A DNA stretch of 64,000 bases from Phyllobacterium pellucidum (GCF_013327855.1 NZ_JABUMX010000001.1:1426001-1490000), one strand, 5' to 3'; shown: positions 1 to 9,420, numbered from the stretch's first letter. Translations and numbers: made by a program. Notes: generated from the sequence alone by a model not told the origin.

Positions 1-1397
1 GCGACCAGCTGCAGGATACCCTGTCGATGCTGATCCTCGATCCGTCGTTGGCGAGGAAGCAGATTCTCAACGTATCGGCGCGCCAGTTCAAGGAGGGAGA
101 TGTCCAGCATTGGTGGCTGCCGACGAGCGGCGCCGGCGTTAGAACGAAAATCTCCGACGATGTCGTCTGGCTCGGCTATGCGATCGCCCACTACACGACG
201 GTCACCGGCGACATGAGCATTCTCAACGAGCAGGTTGCCTTCATCGACGGTCCAGCACTCAATGAGGGCCAGCACGACGCCTTCTACCAGCCGACCATCA
301 CCAGCGAGAAGGTAAGCGTCTACGAACATGCTGCGCGCGCGCTCGATCTAGCTGTGGCGCGGACCGGCGCACACGGACTGCCGCTGATGCTCACCGGCGA
401 CTGGAACGACGGCATGAACCGGGTCGGCGAAGACGGCAAGGGCGAGAGCGTCTGGCTCGGCTGGTTCCTCATCAGCACGCTGCGCGACGTGATCCCGATT
501 GCCAGAACCTTCAAGGATACGGCCCGCATCGAGCGTTGGGAGGCCCACATAGAGCGCCTCAAGGCAGCACTCGAAAAGGATGGCTGGGACGGCGAATGGT
601 ATCGCCGCGGCTATTTCGATGACGGTGCGCCGCTCGGCTCCAAGAAGAGCGAGGAATGCAGGATCGACTCGATCGCGCAATCCTGGAGCGTTCTCTCAGG
701 TTTTGGGGATCCGTCCCGGGCGCGCCAAGCCATGAAATCGGTGGCGACGCATCTGATCGATGACGAAGCCGAAATCATCAAGCTGTTCACTCCGCCGTTC
801 AACAAGTCGCGGCATGATCCAGGCTATATCAAGAGCTACCCCGTCGGCGTTCGCGAGAACGGCGGCCAGTACACGCATGCCGCGACCTGGGCGGTGCTTG
901 CCATGGCGAGACTCGGCGACGCCGACGAAGCCTATCGCTGGTTCAAGAAGCTTAACCCTGTGAACCATGCGCTGAGCGCCGAAAAGGCGGAGTTCTACCG
1001 TGTGGAACCCTATGTCGTGGCAGCCGACGTCTATTCGGTCGATCCAATGCGCGGACGCGGCGGCTGGACCTGGTATACCGGTTCGGCCGGCTGGCTCTAC
1101 CGCGTTGCTACCGAGGGAATCCTCGGCATCACGCGGCAGAACGACCGCCTGTTCGTCGACCCTGCCCTTCCCTCAGATTGGGATGGTTTCAGCTTCGTGC
1201 TGCGTAATGGCGACGCCCGGTACTCGATCGAGGTCCGGCCTGCAGGCAAGGGCGGCAAGAAGATTACAGTCAACGGCAAGAAACTCACCAAGGCAGAAGG
1301 TGGCATTCCGCTTGAGACCAAGGGCGAACACAAGGTCGTTGTCGAGGTCCCTGCGGGCGGCGTATCGATCGACGCCGTCTCGACCGCGGCAAAATGA
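1..1397 (+). CDS. ndvB: Cyclic beta-1,2-glucan synthase, C-terminal part (5' end outside window)
   Basis: The reading frame is open from the left edge, so this is the last ~465 residues of a protein that is normally about 2,800 residues long (NdvB/ChvB/Cgs). This part is the glycoside-phosphorylase-like GH94 domain, which trims and controls the length of the cyclic glucan made at the inner membrane. Visible GH94 signatures are GDWNDGMNRVG, carrying the acidic catalytic region, and the late GGWTWYTGSAGWLYRV block. A short beta-rich tail follows (NGKKLTKAEGG region). Cyclic glucans are periplasmic osmoprotectants and are needed for host interaction in Rhizobium, Agrobacterium and Brucella. The internal ATG at 27 is not the real start. 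Identity is secure for the family; the N-terminal synthase domains cannot be seen. Confidence 0.93.
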   Translation, partial: DQLQDTLSMLILDPSLARKQILNVSARQFKEGDVQHWWLPTSGAGVRTKISDDVVWLGYAIAHYTTVTGDMSILNEQVAFIDGPALNEGQHDAFYQPTITSEKVSVYEHAARALDLAVARTGAHGLPLMLTGDWNDGMNRVGEDGKGESVWLGWFLISTLRDVIPIARTFKDTARIERWEAHIERLKAALEKDGWDGEWYRRGYFDDGAPLGSKKSEECRIDSIAQSWSVLSGFGDPSRARQAMKSVATHLIDDEAEIIKLFTPPFNKSRHDPGYIKSYPVGVRENGGQYTHAATWAVLAMARLGDADEAYRWFKKLNPVNHALSAEKAEFYRVEPYVVAADVYSVDPMRGRGGWTWYTGSAGWLYRVATEGILGITRQNDRLFVDPALPSDWDGFSFVLRNGDARYSIEVRPAGKGGKKITVNGKKLTKAEGGIPLETKGEHKVVVEVPAGGVSIDAVSTAAK

Positions 1398-1405
1398 ATT
1401 CTGAC

Positions 1406-1432
1406 GTGCCGCCGGCCCAGCGCCGGCGGCAC
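1406..1432 (+). terminator. Strong GC hairpin after the glucan synthase gene
   Basis: A perfect 11-bp inverted repeat (GTGCCGCCGGC / GCCGGCGGCAC) with a 5-nt loop starts 8 nt after the stop codon. It lacks a T-run, so it is either a weak terminator or a 3' mRNA-stabilising hairpin. Confidence 0.6.
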
Positions 1433-1514
1433 AGCCACTTGCTCTGCGGTACACCCGCAAAATTCCAGTTGAGAATCTTTGCAACTGACGCGGATCTGAC
1501 GCATAATCGCGGCC

Positions 1515-1949
1515 ATGAAAAATATCATGAATCAGAAGCCGGATTACGAAAAGGAGTTGCGCAACGCTGGCATCCGCATCACCCGCCCGCGGCGCATCAT
1601 TCTCGATATTCTGACATCGACCGAAGACCATCCGGACGCGATGAAGATTTTCCATCGCGCCAGCGAGATCGACGACAGCATCTCGCTCTCGACTGTCTAT
1701 CGAACGATGAACTTGCTCGAAGAGATGGGTGCGATACACCGGCACGCATTCAGCGGTGGCCCATCACGTTTCGAACAGGCGCATGGCGAGCATCACGACC
1801 ACCTGATCGATATCGATACGGGTGCCGTCATCGAGTTCAAATCGGAGAAGATCGAGCAGTTGCAGGAAGAAATCGCCCGCTCGCTCGGATACGATATCGT
1901 GCATCACCGGCTTGAGCTTTACGCGCGCAAGATCAACCGATCTTCATAG
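1515..1949 (+). CDS. Fur-family metal-responsive transcriptional regulator
   Basis: This is a 144-residue Fur-superfamily repressor. It has an N-terminal winged helix (about 10-85, with the recognition stretch [16 protein letters not shown]) and a C-terminal dimerisation and metal-binding part containing HHDHLID at 93-99 and VHHRLELY near 129-136. It lacks the C-terminal CxxC zinc pairs of classical Fur and the heme-binding motif expected of Irr, so it looks closer to rhizobial Mur/Fur paralogues. Its metal (Fe, Mn) cannot be assigned from sequence. A possible -35/-10 pair (TTGCAA-N17-CATAAT, -10 at 1502-1507) would put the transcript start almost on the ATG at 1515, so translation may be nearly leaderless or begin at the ATG at 1530. 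There is no clear ribosome binding site. Confidence 0.85.
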   Translation: MKNIMNQKPDYEKELRNAGIRITRPRRIILDILTSTEDHPDAMKIFHRASEIDDSISLSTVYRTMNLLEEMGAIHRHAFSGGPSRFEQAHGEHHDHLIDIDTGAVIEFKSEKIEQLQEEIARSLGYDIVHHRLELYARKINRSS

Positions 1950-2031
1950 GAAATAGCTTAACAATCCTCCACAGGGCGTGGTCGACCGTCTTAGTCTGCG
2001 ATTACCGCAATCCACTAAAGATCCGTCGCTA

Positions 2032-2496
2032 TCACGCCGCGTTCGACGTTGGCTGGTCCGTGAGCAGCTCATAGAGCAGGCTTGCATCGTGGGCCGTGCG
2101 CAGCTTGGCGACACGTTCCGGGTCGCGCAGCGTCCGGGCAATGCGCGACAGGGCCTTCAGGTGATCCGCACCGGCATTTTCCGGGGCAAGCAGCAGAAAG
2201 ACCATATCGACGGGCTGGTCGTCCAGCGCCTCGAAATCGATCGGCGCATCGAGCTGCGCAAAGACGCCGGTGATGCGTTTCACGCTATTGAGCTTGCCGT
2301 GAGGGATCGCAATTCCGTTGCCGACGCCGGTCGAACCGAGGCGCTCGCGCTGCAAGACCGTATCAAACACTTCACGCTCGCTCAGGCCAGTCAAGGCGGC
2401 TGCCTTTTCCGACATGGCTTGCAGGAGTTGCTTCTTGGAGTTGACTTTCAATGCGGGCAGGACAGCATCGGGCTGAATGAGATCACCCAGATCCAT
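2032..2496 (-). CDS. ptsN: Nitrogen PTS EIIA protein (EIIA-Ntr)
   Basis: This 154-residue protein is the terminal phosphoacceptor of the regulatory PTS-Ntr phosphorelay (PtsP to NPr to EIIA-Ntr). It transports no sugar, but its phosphorylation state signals nitrogen and carbon status to potassium transport, stringent response and other partners. The phosphorylatable histidine lies in GIAIPHGKLN (His66), and the MVFLLLAPE strand is typical of the fold. Full length for the family. It ends the block rpoN-hpf-ptsN on the minus strand, an arrangement widely conserved in Proteobacteria, which links it to sigma-54 physiology. Confidence 0.95.
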   Translation of the reverse strand: MDLGDLIQPDAVLPALKVNSKKQLLQAMSEKAAALTGLSEREVFDTVLQRERLGSTGVGNGIAIPHGKLNSVKRITGVFAQLDAPIDFEALDDQPVDMVFLLLAPENAGADHLKALSRIARTLRDPERVAKLRTAHDASLLYELLTDQPTSNAA

Positions 2497-2559
2497 TATC
2501 TCTCTTCCTTCCAGTTACCGTCCGCGCCCATTTCGGGCGCGGGCAGTAGTTCACGTTTG

Positions 2560-3153
2560 TTATCCACGGGCCGCACTTTGACCCGCTACGGTCGATGGAT
2601 CGATCCAACCGATATTTCCGTCAGGGCGGCGATATACGATATTTACCTGCGTACTTCCAGAGTTGCGGAAGACGACCACAGGGCTGTCCTTCAAATCGAG
2701 CTCGACCACCGCCGAAGCCACACTCATGCTGCGAAGCGCCATCGACGTTTCGGCTACGATCGTCGGCGCGTAGTCTTCAGGAAATTCCTCGTCATCGTCG
2801 GGTACCGGCGCCATGACGCGATAGGACACGTCATCGAAGACACCATTCGATCCCGGGGCCTGATGCGACTTCAAGCGTCGCTTGTAGCGGCGCAGCCGCT
2901 TGTCCACGCGTTCGCCCGCAGCGTCGAAGGCAAGCAATGGATCCTGAGCTTCACCGGCCGCCTGGAGAACCGTGCCGGTATCCAGACGGACAAGGCAGTC
3001 TGCGATGAATCTCGAACCCTGTTTTTCCACTGTGACGTGGCCGGTATATCCGCCATCGAAGTACTTGGCCACCATCTCTCCGATCCGCTCTTCGATGCGG
3101 ATGCGGAATGCGTCGCCAATGTCCATATGTTTCCCAGATACACGCAGACTCAT
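2560..3153 (-). CDS. hpf: Ribosome hibernation promoting factor, long form
   Basis: This 197-residue protein has an N-terminal S30AE/YfiA domain (about 1-100, beginning MSLRVSGKHMDIGDAF) that binds the 30S decoding region. A linker follows, then a C-terminal dimerisation domain ending in IVYRRPDGNIGWIDP. This is the long HPF form that pairs 70S ribosomes into 100S dimers in stationary phase. It lies 215 bp downstream of rpoN and 63 bp upstream of ptsN. The start has an AAGGTGAG ribosome binding site just upstream. The 215-bp rpoN-hpf spacer holds no recognised element. Confidence 0.95.
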   Translation of the reverse strand: MSLRVSGKHMDIGDAFRIRIEERIGEMVAKYFDGGYTGHVTVEKQGSRFIADCLVRLDTGTVLQAAGEAQDPLLAFDAAGERVDKRLRRYKRRLKSHQAPGSNGVFDDVSYRVMAPVPDDDEEFPEDYAPTIVAETSMALRSMSVASAVVELDLKDSPVVVFRNSGSTQVNIVYRRPDGNIGWIDPSTVAGQSAARG

Positions 3154-3368
3154 GATAGCTCACCTTCATTGTGATTTCCGTTTACCAAATCAATCTACAC
3201 CGATGTTGGAAGACGAGCAAAGCCATCCCGCACAATCCGTGCGAGCGCTCCATCACATTTCGCTTGCTGATTCTTCATGTCCAAACGCGCGCTTTCGCTC
3301 CGACCGTCGCAAAGTACCGGCGCTTCTCTCTCCCTGACCAGGCTTCTTTGGCCCAGTTCATTGCCCAC

Positions 3369-5006
3369 TCAAAACGAGTCTACACCCGAGTGATGGAGTA
3401 ATCTAGAGCCAGGATCTTTCTTGCGCACAGAAGCCTGCGCTTTCTTCTCGCGCCGTCTTTGCACCGAGGAGGCAATGTTCATCGCCTCGCGATACTTGGC
3501 GACCGTGCGCCGGGCGATGTCGATCCCCTGCTCCTTCAGCAGATCCACAAGCGTATCGTCTGAAAGGATCTCGTTTGGCGTCTCGGCATCGATGAGCTGG
3601 CGAATCTGGTGTCGAACCGACTGCGAGGAATGCTGCTCGCCGCCCTCCGTCGCCGATATGCCGGCGTTGAAGAAATAGCGAAGCTCGAAAACGCCCCGCT
3701 TGGTCAGCATGTATTTATTCGCGGTAACACGGCTTACCGTCGATTCGTGCATGCCGATGGCGTCGGCCACGGTACGCAAGTTCAAGGGCCGCAAATATGC
3801 GATACCCTGGAGGAGAAACTGTTCCTGCTGCCGCACGATTTCGCTCGCAACCTTGAGGATCGTCTGGGCACGCTGATCGAGGCTACGGGTCAACCAGTTG
3901 GCGGTCTGCAGGCATTCGCTCAGGAACGTCTTTTCCAGCGGCGAAGCCTTGGCCTTCGACAGGGTTGCGTAATAACTGTTGTTGACCAGCACGCGCGGCA
4001 GTGCGTCAGGGTTGAGCTCGATCCGCCAAGTTCCATCGGCCGCCATATCGACGATGACGTCCGGGACAATGCTGTCGGCGATTCCCGACGAAAAGGCCGT
4101 GCCCGGCTTCGGGTCAAGCTGCTGGATTTCCCGGAGCATATCGAGAATGTCGGCTTCGCTGACCTGGCAGAGCCTCTTCAAGGTGTGGAAATCGCGCTTG
4201 GCCAGGAGCTCGAGATTTTGCAGGAGGGCCTGCATGGCAGGATCAAAGCGATTTTTTGCGCGCAGCTGGATCGCAAGGCATTCGGCGAGGTCGCGCGCAA
4301 ACAGTCCGACCGGCTCGAAGCCCTGCATGGCACTGATCAATCGCTCCACATGCGCCGCCCCAACACCCAGTCGCTCGGCTATCTCGTCGATATCGGCGCG
4401 CAGATAACCCATTTCATCGAGATGGTCGACAAGTTCCGCGGCAATGAGGCGGTCGGCGACGCTCTCGAAGGTAAAAATAATCTGTTCGCCGACATGATCC
4501 CTCAGCGTCAGCGGCGATGCCGTTACCTGTTCGATATTGTAGCCCTCGCCGGAAGACACATAGCCGTCTCCCACCGATGACTTCCACTGGGAGGCAAGAT
4601 CGCCGCCGATCAGATCATGCGTACCGGGGTCGTCCGGGAAAATATTCTCAAGTGAGCTATCGAAGGTTTCGGACATGGAGCCGGCGCTGATTGTTTCGCC
4701 GCTTTCGAGCCAATGATCGCCCTGACCGTTGGGGTGTTCGCCCGCGTCCGCATCGCCCGTGACGCTCTTGCCAAATTCGCCGTCCTCACCGGAAATACGC
4801 TCGGAACTACTGGCCCGCTCTTCCATGCCAAAGTAGTCGCCATTGGCGTCATCGCGATCAAGCAGCGGGTTCTTCTCGATCTCCTGTTCGATGAATTGTT
4901 CGAGCTCGACATGGGTCAGTTGCAGCAGCCGAATCGACTGCATAAGCAGCGGTGTCATCACCAGTGCCTGGGTTTGCCTGAGAGCGAGTTTTGGCGATAA
5001 AGCCAT
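3369..5006 (-). CDS. rpoN: RNA polymerase sigma-54 factor
   Basis: This sigma factor directs transcription from -24/-12 promoters and needs AAA+ activators. The N-terminal activator-interacting region starts MALSPKLALRQTQALVMTP, is followed by an acidic, poorly conserved region, then the core-binding domain, the helix-turn-helix (STVSRVTANKYM) and the RpoN box ARRTVAKYRE at about residues 498-507. The frame is open further upstream to 5234, but the start at 5006 (545 residues) is chosen because family proteins begin at MALSP, an AGGAG precedes it, and a good promoter lies at 5035-5063 inside the longer frame. It carries about 38 residues after the RpoN box, longer than usual. Two consensus sigma-54 promoters occur at 57496 and 62836 in this window. 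Confidence 0.95.
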   Translation of the reverse strand: MALSPKLALRQTQALVMTPLLMQSIRLLQLTHVELEQFIEQEIEKNPLLDRDDANGDYFGMEERASSSERISGEDGEFGKSVTGDADAGEHPNGQGDHWLESGETISAGSMSETFDSSLENIFPDDPGTHDLIGGDLASQWKSSVGDGYVSSGEGYNIEQVTASPLTLRDHVGEQIIFTFESVADRLIAAELVDHLDEMGYLRADIDEIAERLGVGAAHVERLISAMQGFEPVGLFARDLAECLAIQLRAKNRFDPAMQALLQNLELLAKRDFHTLKRLCQVSEADILDMLREIQQLDPKPGTAFSSGIADSIVPDVIVDMAADGTWRIELNPDALPRVLVNNSYYATLSKAKASPLEKTFLSECLQTANWLTRSLDQRAQTILKVASEIVRQQEQFLLQGIAYLRPLNLRTVADAIGMHESTVSRVTANKYMLTKRGVFELRYFFNAGISATEGGEQHSSQSVRHQIRQLIDAETPNEILSDDTLVDLLKEQGIDIARRTVAKYREAMNIASSVQRRREKKAQASVRKKDPGSRLLHHSGVDSF

Positions 5007-5034
5007 GAGGATGGGAGCACTCCTGTACCGAAGT

Positions 5035-5063
5035 ACAAAACTGGCCCAATCCTTGCTTGTCAA
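5035..5063 (-). promoter_or_regulatory. Candidate sigma-70-type promoter of rpoN
   Basis: On the minus strand TTGACA (5063-5058) is followed by a 17-bp spacer and TTTTGT (5040-5035). The predicted transcript start near 5028 leaves a leader of about 22 nt to the ATG at 5006, which also supports that start choice. Confidence 0.55.
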
Positions 5064-5160
5064 TCGCACTGCGCTCAAAAAGCGCTGGCTGCGGCATTTT
5101 TGAAGTGGCGGAAAGGCACTACCGACAGAATTTGGGCTGAATCGCGCAAAAGCTGAAGGG

Positions 5161-5988
5161 TCAGAGACTGAATTGGTCGCCGAGGTAAAGCCGCCGGACG
5201 TCTGGATTGGCAATAATTTCGTCCGGGCGCCCATGGGTAAGAACTTGCCCGGCGTGGATGATATAGGCCCGGTCGATCAGCTTCAGCGTCTCGCGCACAT
5301 TGTGGTCTGTAATCAGCACACCGATGCCACGTCCCGTGAGATGCCGCACCAATTGCTGAATATCCGCCACGGCAATTGGATCGACGCCGGCAAACGGTTC
5401 GTCGAGCAGCATGAAATTCGGGCGCGATGCCAATGCACGGGCGATTTCGAGACGACGTCGCTCGCCGCCGGAAAGTGAAATGGCGGGTGCCTTGCGCAGA
5501 TGGGCAATATGAAACTCTTCGAGCAGGGAATCGAGTTCCTGCGCGCGGGCGCTACGATCCTTCTCGACAATCTCAAGGACCGCCTTGATGTTGTTCTCTA
5601 CCGAAAGGCCACGAAAGATCGACGCTTCCTGCGGCAGGTAACCGATGCCAAGGCGGGAGCGGCGATACATCGGCATGGTCGTAACATCAAAGCCATCGAT
5701 CTCGATCGTGCCCTTATCGACCGGAACAAGCCCGGTCACCATATAGAAGCATGTGGTCTTGCCCGCGCCGTTTGGACCAAGAATGCCTACTGCCTCACCC
5801 GCGCGCACGCCGAACGACACGCCGTTGACGACCTGACGGCCATTATAGCCCTTTGTTATGCCGCGCGCGACGAGCGTGCCCTTCATGCGGTCGATGGCTG
5901 CCGGATCGGCAGGGCGCATCTCATGCGAAAGACTGGATTCCGGCCGCGCGGCGCTGTTGGCTTTTGTGCGACGTGAAAAAAATGACAC
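5161..5988 (-). CDS. lptB: LPS export ABC transporter ATP-binding protein LptB
   Basis: This cytoplasmic ATPase powers the LptB2FG complex that extracts lipopolysaccharide from the inner membrane. In the 275-residue frame, Walker A GPNGAGKTT is at 71-79, the signature LSGGE at 172-176, Walker B FMLLDE at 192-197 and the H-loop histidine at 229. The start at 5988 is a GTG; an internal ATG at 5919 or 5886 would also leave the whole ATPase domain. The N-terminal extension before GTLVARGITK is common in rhizobial LptB. It follows lptA by 19 bp and probably shares its operon. The lptF/lptG permeases are not in this window. Confidence 0.95.
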   Translation of the reverse strand: MSFFSRRTKANSAARPESSLSHEMRPADPAAIDRMKGTLVARGITKGYNGRQVVNGVSFGVRAGEAVGILGPNGAGKTTCFYMVTGLVPVDKGTIEIDGFDVTTMPMYRRSRLGIGYLPQEASIFRGLSVENNIKAVLEIVEKDRSARAQELDSLLEEFHIAHLRKAPAISLSGGERRRLEIARALASRPNFMLLDEPFAGVDPIAVADIQQLVRHLTGRGIGVLITDHNVRETLKLIDRAYIIHAGQVLTHGRPDEIIANPDVRRLYLGDQFSL

Positions 5989-6007
5989 TTACAGCTGTTC
6001 CGCCGGT

Positions 6008-6604
6008 TCAGTTCTTTGGTTGGTTGTTGGGGGCGACCACAATCGAGACTCGCCCGGTCTGGCCGCTCTTGCAACTTTCAAGCTGGGCTTCGCCGGTCTT
6101 GAGTTGCGCGGTCAGCTTGCAGCCTACGGCGACATTGTCGCCCTGGGTCAGAACCACCTTGTTGCCCGTCAGGACAAGCACCTCCGACTTCATGTCGAAC
6201 GTGCCGTGATCGCCGGTTGCCACCTGATCGTTGGATTTCACGTAGACCTTGTCGTTGACCTCGAGGTGATCGATATCCTGCGAGCCGCCAAGTCCGCCCG
6301 TCTTCGGCGCATCCGCGGCGGGGGCCGGATCGCCCTCTTTCTTCTTAACGTAGTAGACGATCATCGAGCCGGCCTTGAGCAGGGTCGCGCCCTGGACGAC
6401 GGTGACGTTGCCCGTGAAGGTAGCCGTTCCCTCCTTGTCATGGACGACGAGCTTGTCGGCGTCGATCTGGATCGGCTGATCGCCGGAGAGCTTGATGCCT
6501 CCGCCGGGCGCATTTTCCTGCGCGACGGCGGATACGACCATCGATGATGCCAACAATCCCAATGCAACAGTCGAAATGCCTATCAGTCTTGCCCCGCGCG
6601 ACAT
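6008..6604 (-). CDS. lptA: LPS transport periplasmic protein LptA
   Basis: This is a 198-residue OstA-like periplasmic protein forming the bridge that carries LPS from LptC to the outer-membrane LptDE. It has a signal peptide (about 1-28, cut near SAVAQE), then the beta-jellyroll repeats that begin IQIDADKLVVHDKEGTATF and continue through KYV/VLTG strands. The ATG at 6604 follows an AGGAGAG ribosome binding site. It sits between lptC (56 bp upstream) and lptB. Confidence 0.93.
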   Translation of the reverse strand: MSRGARLIGISTVALGLLASSMVVSAVAQENAPGGGIKLSGDQPIQIDADKLVVHDKEGTATFTGNVTVVQGATLLKAGSMIVYYVKKKEGDPAPAADAPKTGGLGGSQDIDHLEVNDKVYVKSNDQVATGDHGTFDMKSEVLVLTGNKVVLTQGDNVAVGCKLTAQLKTGEAQLESCKSGQTGRVSIVVAPNNQPKN

Positions 6605-6660
6605 CGTTCTCTCCTAAAAATTCGGATATTCCCACAACTCTCAGTGAGCGAGCACCAATA

Positions 6661-7398
6661 CTACTCGACTGATTTGACTGCGTCTGTACCTTCTTGCCGT
6701 TTTGTGGGCTGAATGACAAGCCTTACTCGCTTCTCAAAGGTCATTACCTTGCCGCTTTCGCTGATCTGCATCGTATCGGCGGTAATACTTGAAGTGCCGT
6801 TGCGTATAGTGACCGGATCTTTGGTGGACATGGAATTGCCGGCAATATCGATATCCGCCGATTTCATCTGGGCACTGATGCCATCAGACGTCGTGAAATT
6901 GATCTCGCTGTCGAGTTTCAACTGCCGGTTGGCATTATCGAACACGCCGGACTTGGCCTGGACATTGGCGCGCATATCCTTACCGAGCGGAAGCTCCGCG
7001 CTGATGCCCTGCAGCGAGATGACGTTGGTGTTGCCGACTTCCTGCAACGCCTTGACCGCGCTCATCTTGTAGGGAAGCTTGTCCTTGGTGAAGCCGTCGA
7101 GTTTGGGGTTCGTCATGACAAGCTTGCCGTTTTCCAGCGCGGCATTCTCGAGCGAGATATTGCTCGGCATGTTGGTCGTCGAAAAGAACGTGAACCAGGA
7201 AAAGACGGCCGCGCCGACGATCGCCGCTGCTGGGAGCGCAAATTTCAGGATTCGCACGCGGCGCGAATGGCGTTCCGCCGCACGAAAGACACCGGAATCC
7301 TTGTCGGACGCCGCAAATTGACGTGCCACCTCTGCGTGGTGATCGGCACCAGCGGCAGCCTGGACGTGCGGATGCGTATCGTTTCTCTGAACTGACAT
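6661..7398 (-). CDS. lptC: LPS export periplasmic protein LptC
   Basis: This inner-membrane-anchored protein has one transmembrane segment (VRILKFALPAAAIVGAAVFS) near the N-terminus, followed by a periplasmic OstA/LptC-like beta-jellyroll. It receives LPS from LptB2FG and hands it to LptA. The frame is open to a TTG at 7425; the ATG at 7398 (245 residues, MSVQRNDTHPHV) is preferred because it is the first ATG, although neither start has a strong ribosome binding site. It is the first gene of the minus-strand lptC-lptA-lptB-rpoN group. The 246 bp between it and the divergent sppA show no clear element. Confidence 0.9.
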   Translation of the reverse strand: MSVQRNDTHPHVQAAAGADHHAEVARQFAASDKDSGVFRAAERHSRRVRILKFALPAAAIVGAAVFSWFTFFSTTNMPSNISLENAALENGKLVMTNPKLDGFTKDKLPYKMSAVKALQEVGNTNVISLQGISAELPLGKDMRANVQAKSGVFDNANRQLKLDSEINFTTSDGISAQMKSADIDIAGNSMSTKDPVTIRNGTSSITADTMQISESGKVMTFEKRVRLVIQPTKRQEGTDAVKSVE

Positions 7399-7644
7399 GG
7401 CCTGGCTGTTACTACGTAATGACAATAGTATGGCTACTTGGCGCCAATATGGTTATTTTTCGATGAAACGGGCGAATAGATAAACGCGCGAGTTGCACCG
7501 CACCACAAGTATGACGTTGGCGTGCGAGATACAAGGTCCTAGCGCATTTCTAATGAAGCGCGAGGAGATGCCGGCGCAGGAACCTTACCCTAGACTTCCC
7601 TCTCGTGATGTCGCAGAGATTGTTTTTACCGACGTTGAGAACGA

Positions 7645-8643
7645 ATGGACAAAACGATGGCAAACACGGCTGACGCGATTATTGACAGACGGCGCCTGCG
7701 CCGAAAACTGACATTCTGGCGCATCCTGGCGCTGTTGATTGTCGCTCTCGCACTGATTTTGTTTTATTTTTCGGTGGCAGGATCGGATGCGTTTTCCAGC
7801 AGGTCATCGCCGCATATCGCCAAGGTCCGCATTGAAGGCACGATCTTCGAGAACGAGGAACTGCTGAAGCGGCTCAAGGACGTGACCGATTCCAACGCCG
7901 TAAGGGGTGTCATCCTGTCGGTCGATTCCCCCGGCGGAACGACAGCGGGCGGAGAGGCGATCTATGAGGCCGTGCGCAAGCTTGCCGTTAAGAAGCCGGT
8001 GGTTGCGCAAGTCGGAACGCTCGCAGCGTCGGCGGGCTACATGATCGCCAGCGCATCCGATCATATCGTCGCGCGCCAATCGTCGATCGTCGGCTCGATT
8101 GGCGTGTTGTTCCAATACCCCGATATTTCGCAGCTTCTGACCAAGCTCGGCGTCAAAGTCGAGACTATCAAGTCGAGTCCACTGAAGGCCGAACCCAATT
8201 TCTTCAATCCGGCAAGCGATGAAGCCAAGGAAATGATCCACCGCATGATCATCGATTCCTATGACTGGTTCGTCGGGCTCGTGCAGGAAAGGCGCAAGTT
8301 CACGCATGAGCAGGCGCTGGCGCTGGCGGATGGATCGGTCTTCACCGGCCGGCAGGCCATCGCCAACAAACTCATTGACGAACTCGGCGGCGAGGATACA
8401 GCCATCGCCTGGCTGAAGACCAAAGGCGTCAACGACAAACTGCCGGTTGTCGAATGGAAGCCCGTGGAAAAATCCTCGCTCGGCCTGTTCTTCTCAAATT
8501 CAGCGACAAAAATGCTCGCCCGCTATCTCGGCCTGCCGGAGGAGAGCGCCGGAATGCTGAATCAGCTCACCGGAGACCGCATGTTCCTTGACGGACTCGT
8601 TTCTGTTTGGCACGTTGACGGCAAGCCTGCCGGGGCGCAATAA
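7645..8643 (+). CDS. sppA: Signal peptide peptidase SppA, short (36K-type) form
   Basis: This 332-residue serine/lysine protease of family S49 degrades cleaved signal peptides in the membrane. An N-terminal transmembrane helix spans about 24-45. The nucleophile is expected in AASAGYMIAS (Ser129) and the general base in SSPLKAEPN (Lys181). The DSPGGTTAGGEAIYEA stretch is typical of the fold. It has a single S49 domain, as in most alphaproteobacteria, rather than the duplicated E. coli form. An alternative ATG lies four codons downstream. It is followed by ihfB in the same orientation. Confidence 0.93.
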   Translation: MDKTMANTADAIIDRRRLRRKLTFWRILALLIVALALILFYFSVAGSDAFSSRSSPHIAKVRIEGTIFENEELLKRLKDVTDSNAVRGVILSVDSPGGTTAGGEAIYEAVRKLAVKKPVVAQVGTLAASAGYMIASASDHIVARQSSIVGSIGVLFQYPDISQLLTKLGVKVETIKSSPLKAEPNFFNPASDEAKEMIHRMIIDSYDWFVGLVQERRKFTHEQALALADGSVFTGRQAIANKLIDELGGEDTAIAWLKTKGVNDKLPVVEWKPVEKSSLGLFFSNSATKMLARYLGLPEESAGMLNQLTGDRMFLDGLVSVWHVDGKPAGAQ

Positions 8644-8728
8644 AAGAATATTAAACATATAAGATCAGTGACATAGTCTTGAGGTGGGGCCTATGTCCTC
8701 CTGGTCTTGAACCGAAAGGGAACTCGCT

Positions 8729-9013
8729 GTGATCAAATCAGAGCTCGTGCAGATCATTGCCAACCGCAACCCGCATCTGTTTCAGCGCGACGTCGAGAAT
8801 ATAGTCGGCGCGATCTTCGATGAGATCACGGATGCACTGGCAGAGGGCAATCGCGTCGAGCTTCGTGGTTTCGGTGCATTCTCGGTCAAAAACCGCCCTG
8901 CACGCAGTGGCCGCAACCCGCGTACCGGCGAAAGCGTCGAGGTTGAAGAAAAATGGGTGCCCTTTTTCAAGACCGGCAAGGAACTTCGCGACCGTCTCAA
9001 TGCCAATAGCTGA
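8729..9013 (+). CDS. ihfB: Integration host factor subunit beta
   Basis: This 94-residue DNABII protein pairs with IHF alpha and bends DNA by inserting prolines into the minor groove. The beta-arm signature [20 protein letters not shown] is intact and the N-terminus [17 protein letters not shown] is characteristic of IhfB. The start is GTG, supported by GAAAGGGA 7-8 nt upstream. IHF commonly assists sigma-54 promoters, which is relevant to the sites at 57496 and 62836. The alpha subunit gene is not in the window. Confidence 0.95.
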   Translation: MIKSELVQIIANRNPHLFQRDVENIVGAIFDEITDALAEGNRVELRGFGAFSVKNRPARSGRNPRTGESVEVEEKWVPFFKTGKELRDRLNANS

Positions 9014-9054
9014 GGTTCATCGAACGGGCGGGTGAAGCGCGCCGGGAGGAATAC

Positions 9055-9387
9055 ATGATCAATCGCATTATCATCGTCCTCGTGCTGGTGCCGCTTGCAA
9101 TCGTTCTCATAGCGCTGTCGGTTGCGAACCGCGGGCCAGTTCAACTGACGATCGATCCGTTCAATCCCGGAAACCCAGCCCTTTCCTACACGGCCCCGCT
9201 CTTCGTTTGGCTGTTCGCTGCCTTGATCGCCGGACTCATCCTCGGCAGTTTCGCTACCTGGTTCAACCAAGGAAAACATAGGAAACTGTCGCGCCAGCGT
9301 AAACTCGAAGCGGAACTCCTGCGCAAGGAAGCCAAGAAAGCATCGGTCGATAGTGGTGCGACGCCGAACCTGCCCTCGCTCCACTAG
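9055..9387 (+). CDS. lapA: LapA-domain (DUF1049) inner-membrane protein
   Basis: This 110-residue protein has two transmembrane helices (about 4-24 and 46-68) separated by a short periplasmic loop, and a basic, coiled-coil-like cytoplasmic tail (RKLSRQRKLEAELLRKEAKK). This is the LapA layout. In E. coli LapA works with LapB to control LpxC turnover and LPS synthesis; whether the rhizobial protein does the same is inferred. It follows ihfB by 41 bp, an order conserved in many Proteobacteria. An AGGA ribosome binding site precedes the ATG. Confidence 0.8.
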   Translation: MINRIIIVLVLVPLAIVLIALSVANRGPVQLTIDPFNPGNPALSYTAPLFVWLFAALIAGLILGSFATWFNQGKHRKLSRQRKLEAELLRKEAKKASVDSGATPNLPSLH

Positions 9388-9420
9388 GGCACAATTACAA
9401 GAAAACCCAAGGAACAAGAC

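Noticed and set aside
1978..4580. Plus-strand open frames of 398 and 323 residues over ptsN, hpf and rpoN
   Set aside because: They are antisense shadows; the minus-strand genes have clear families, starts and ribosome binding sites.
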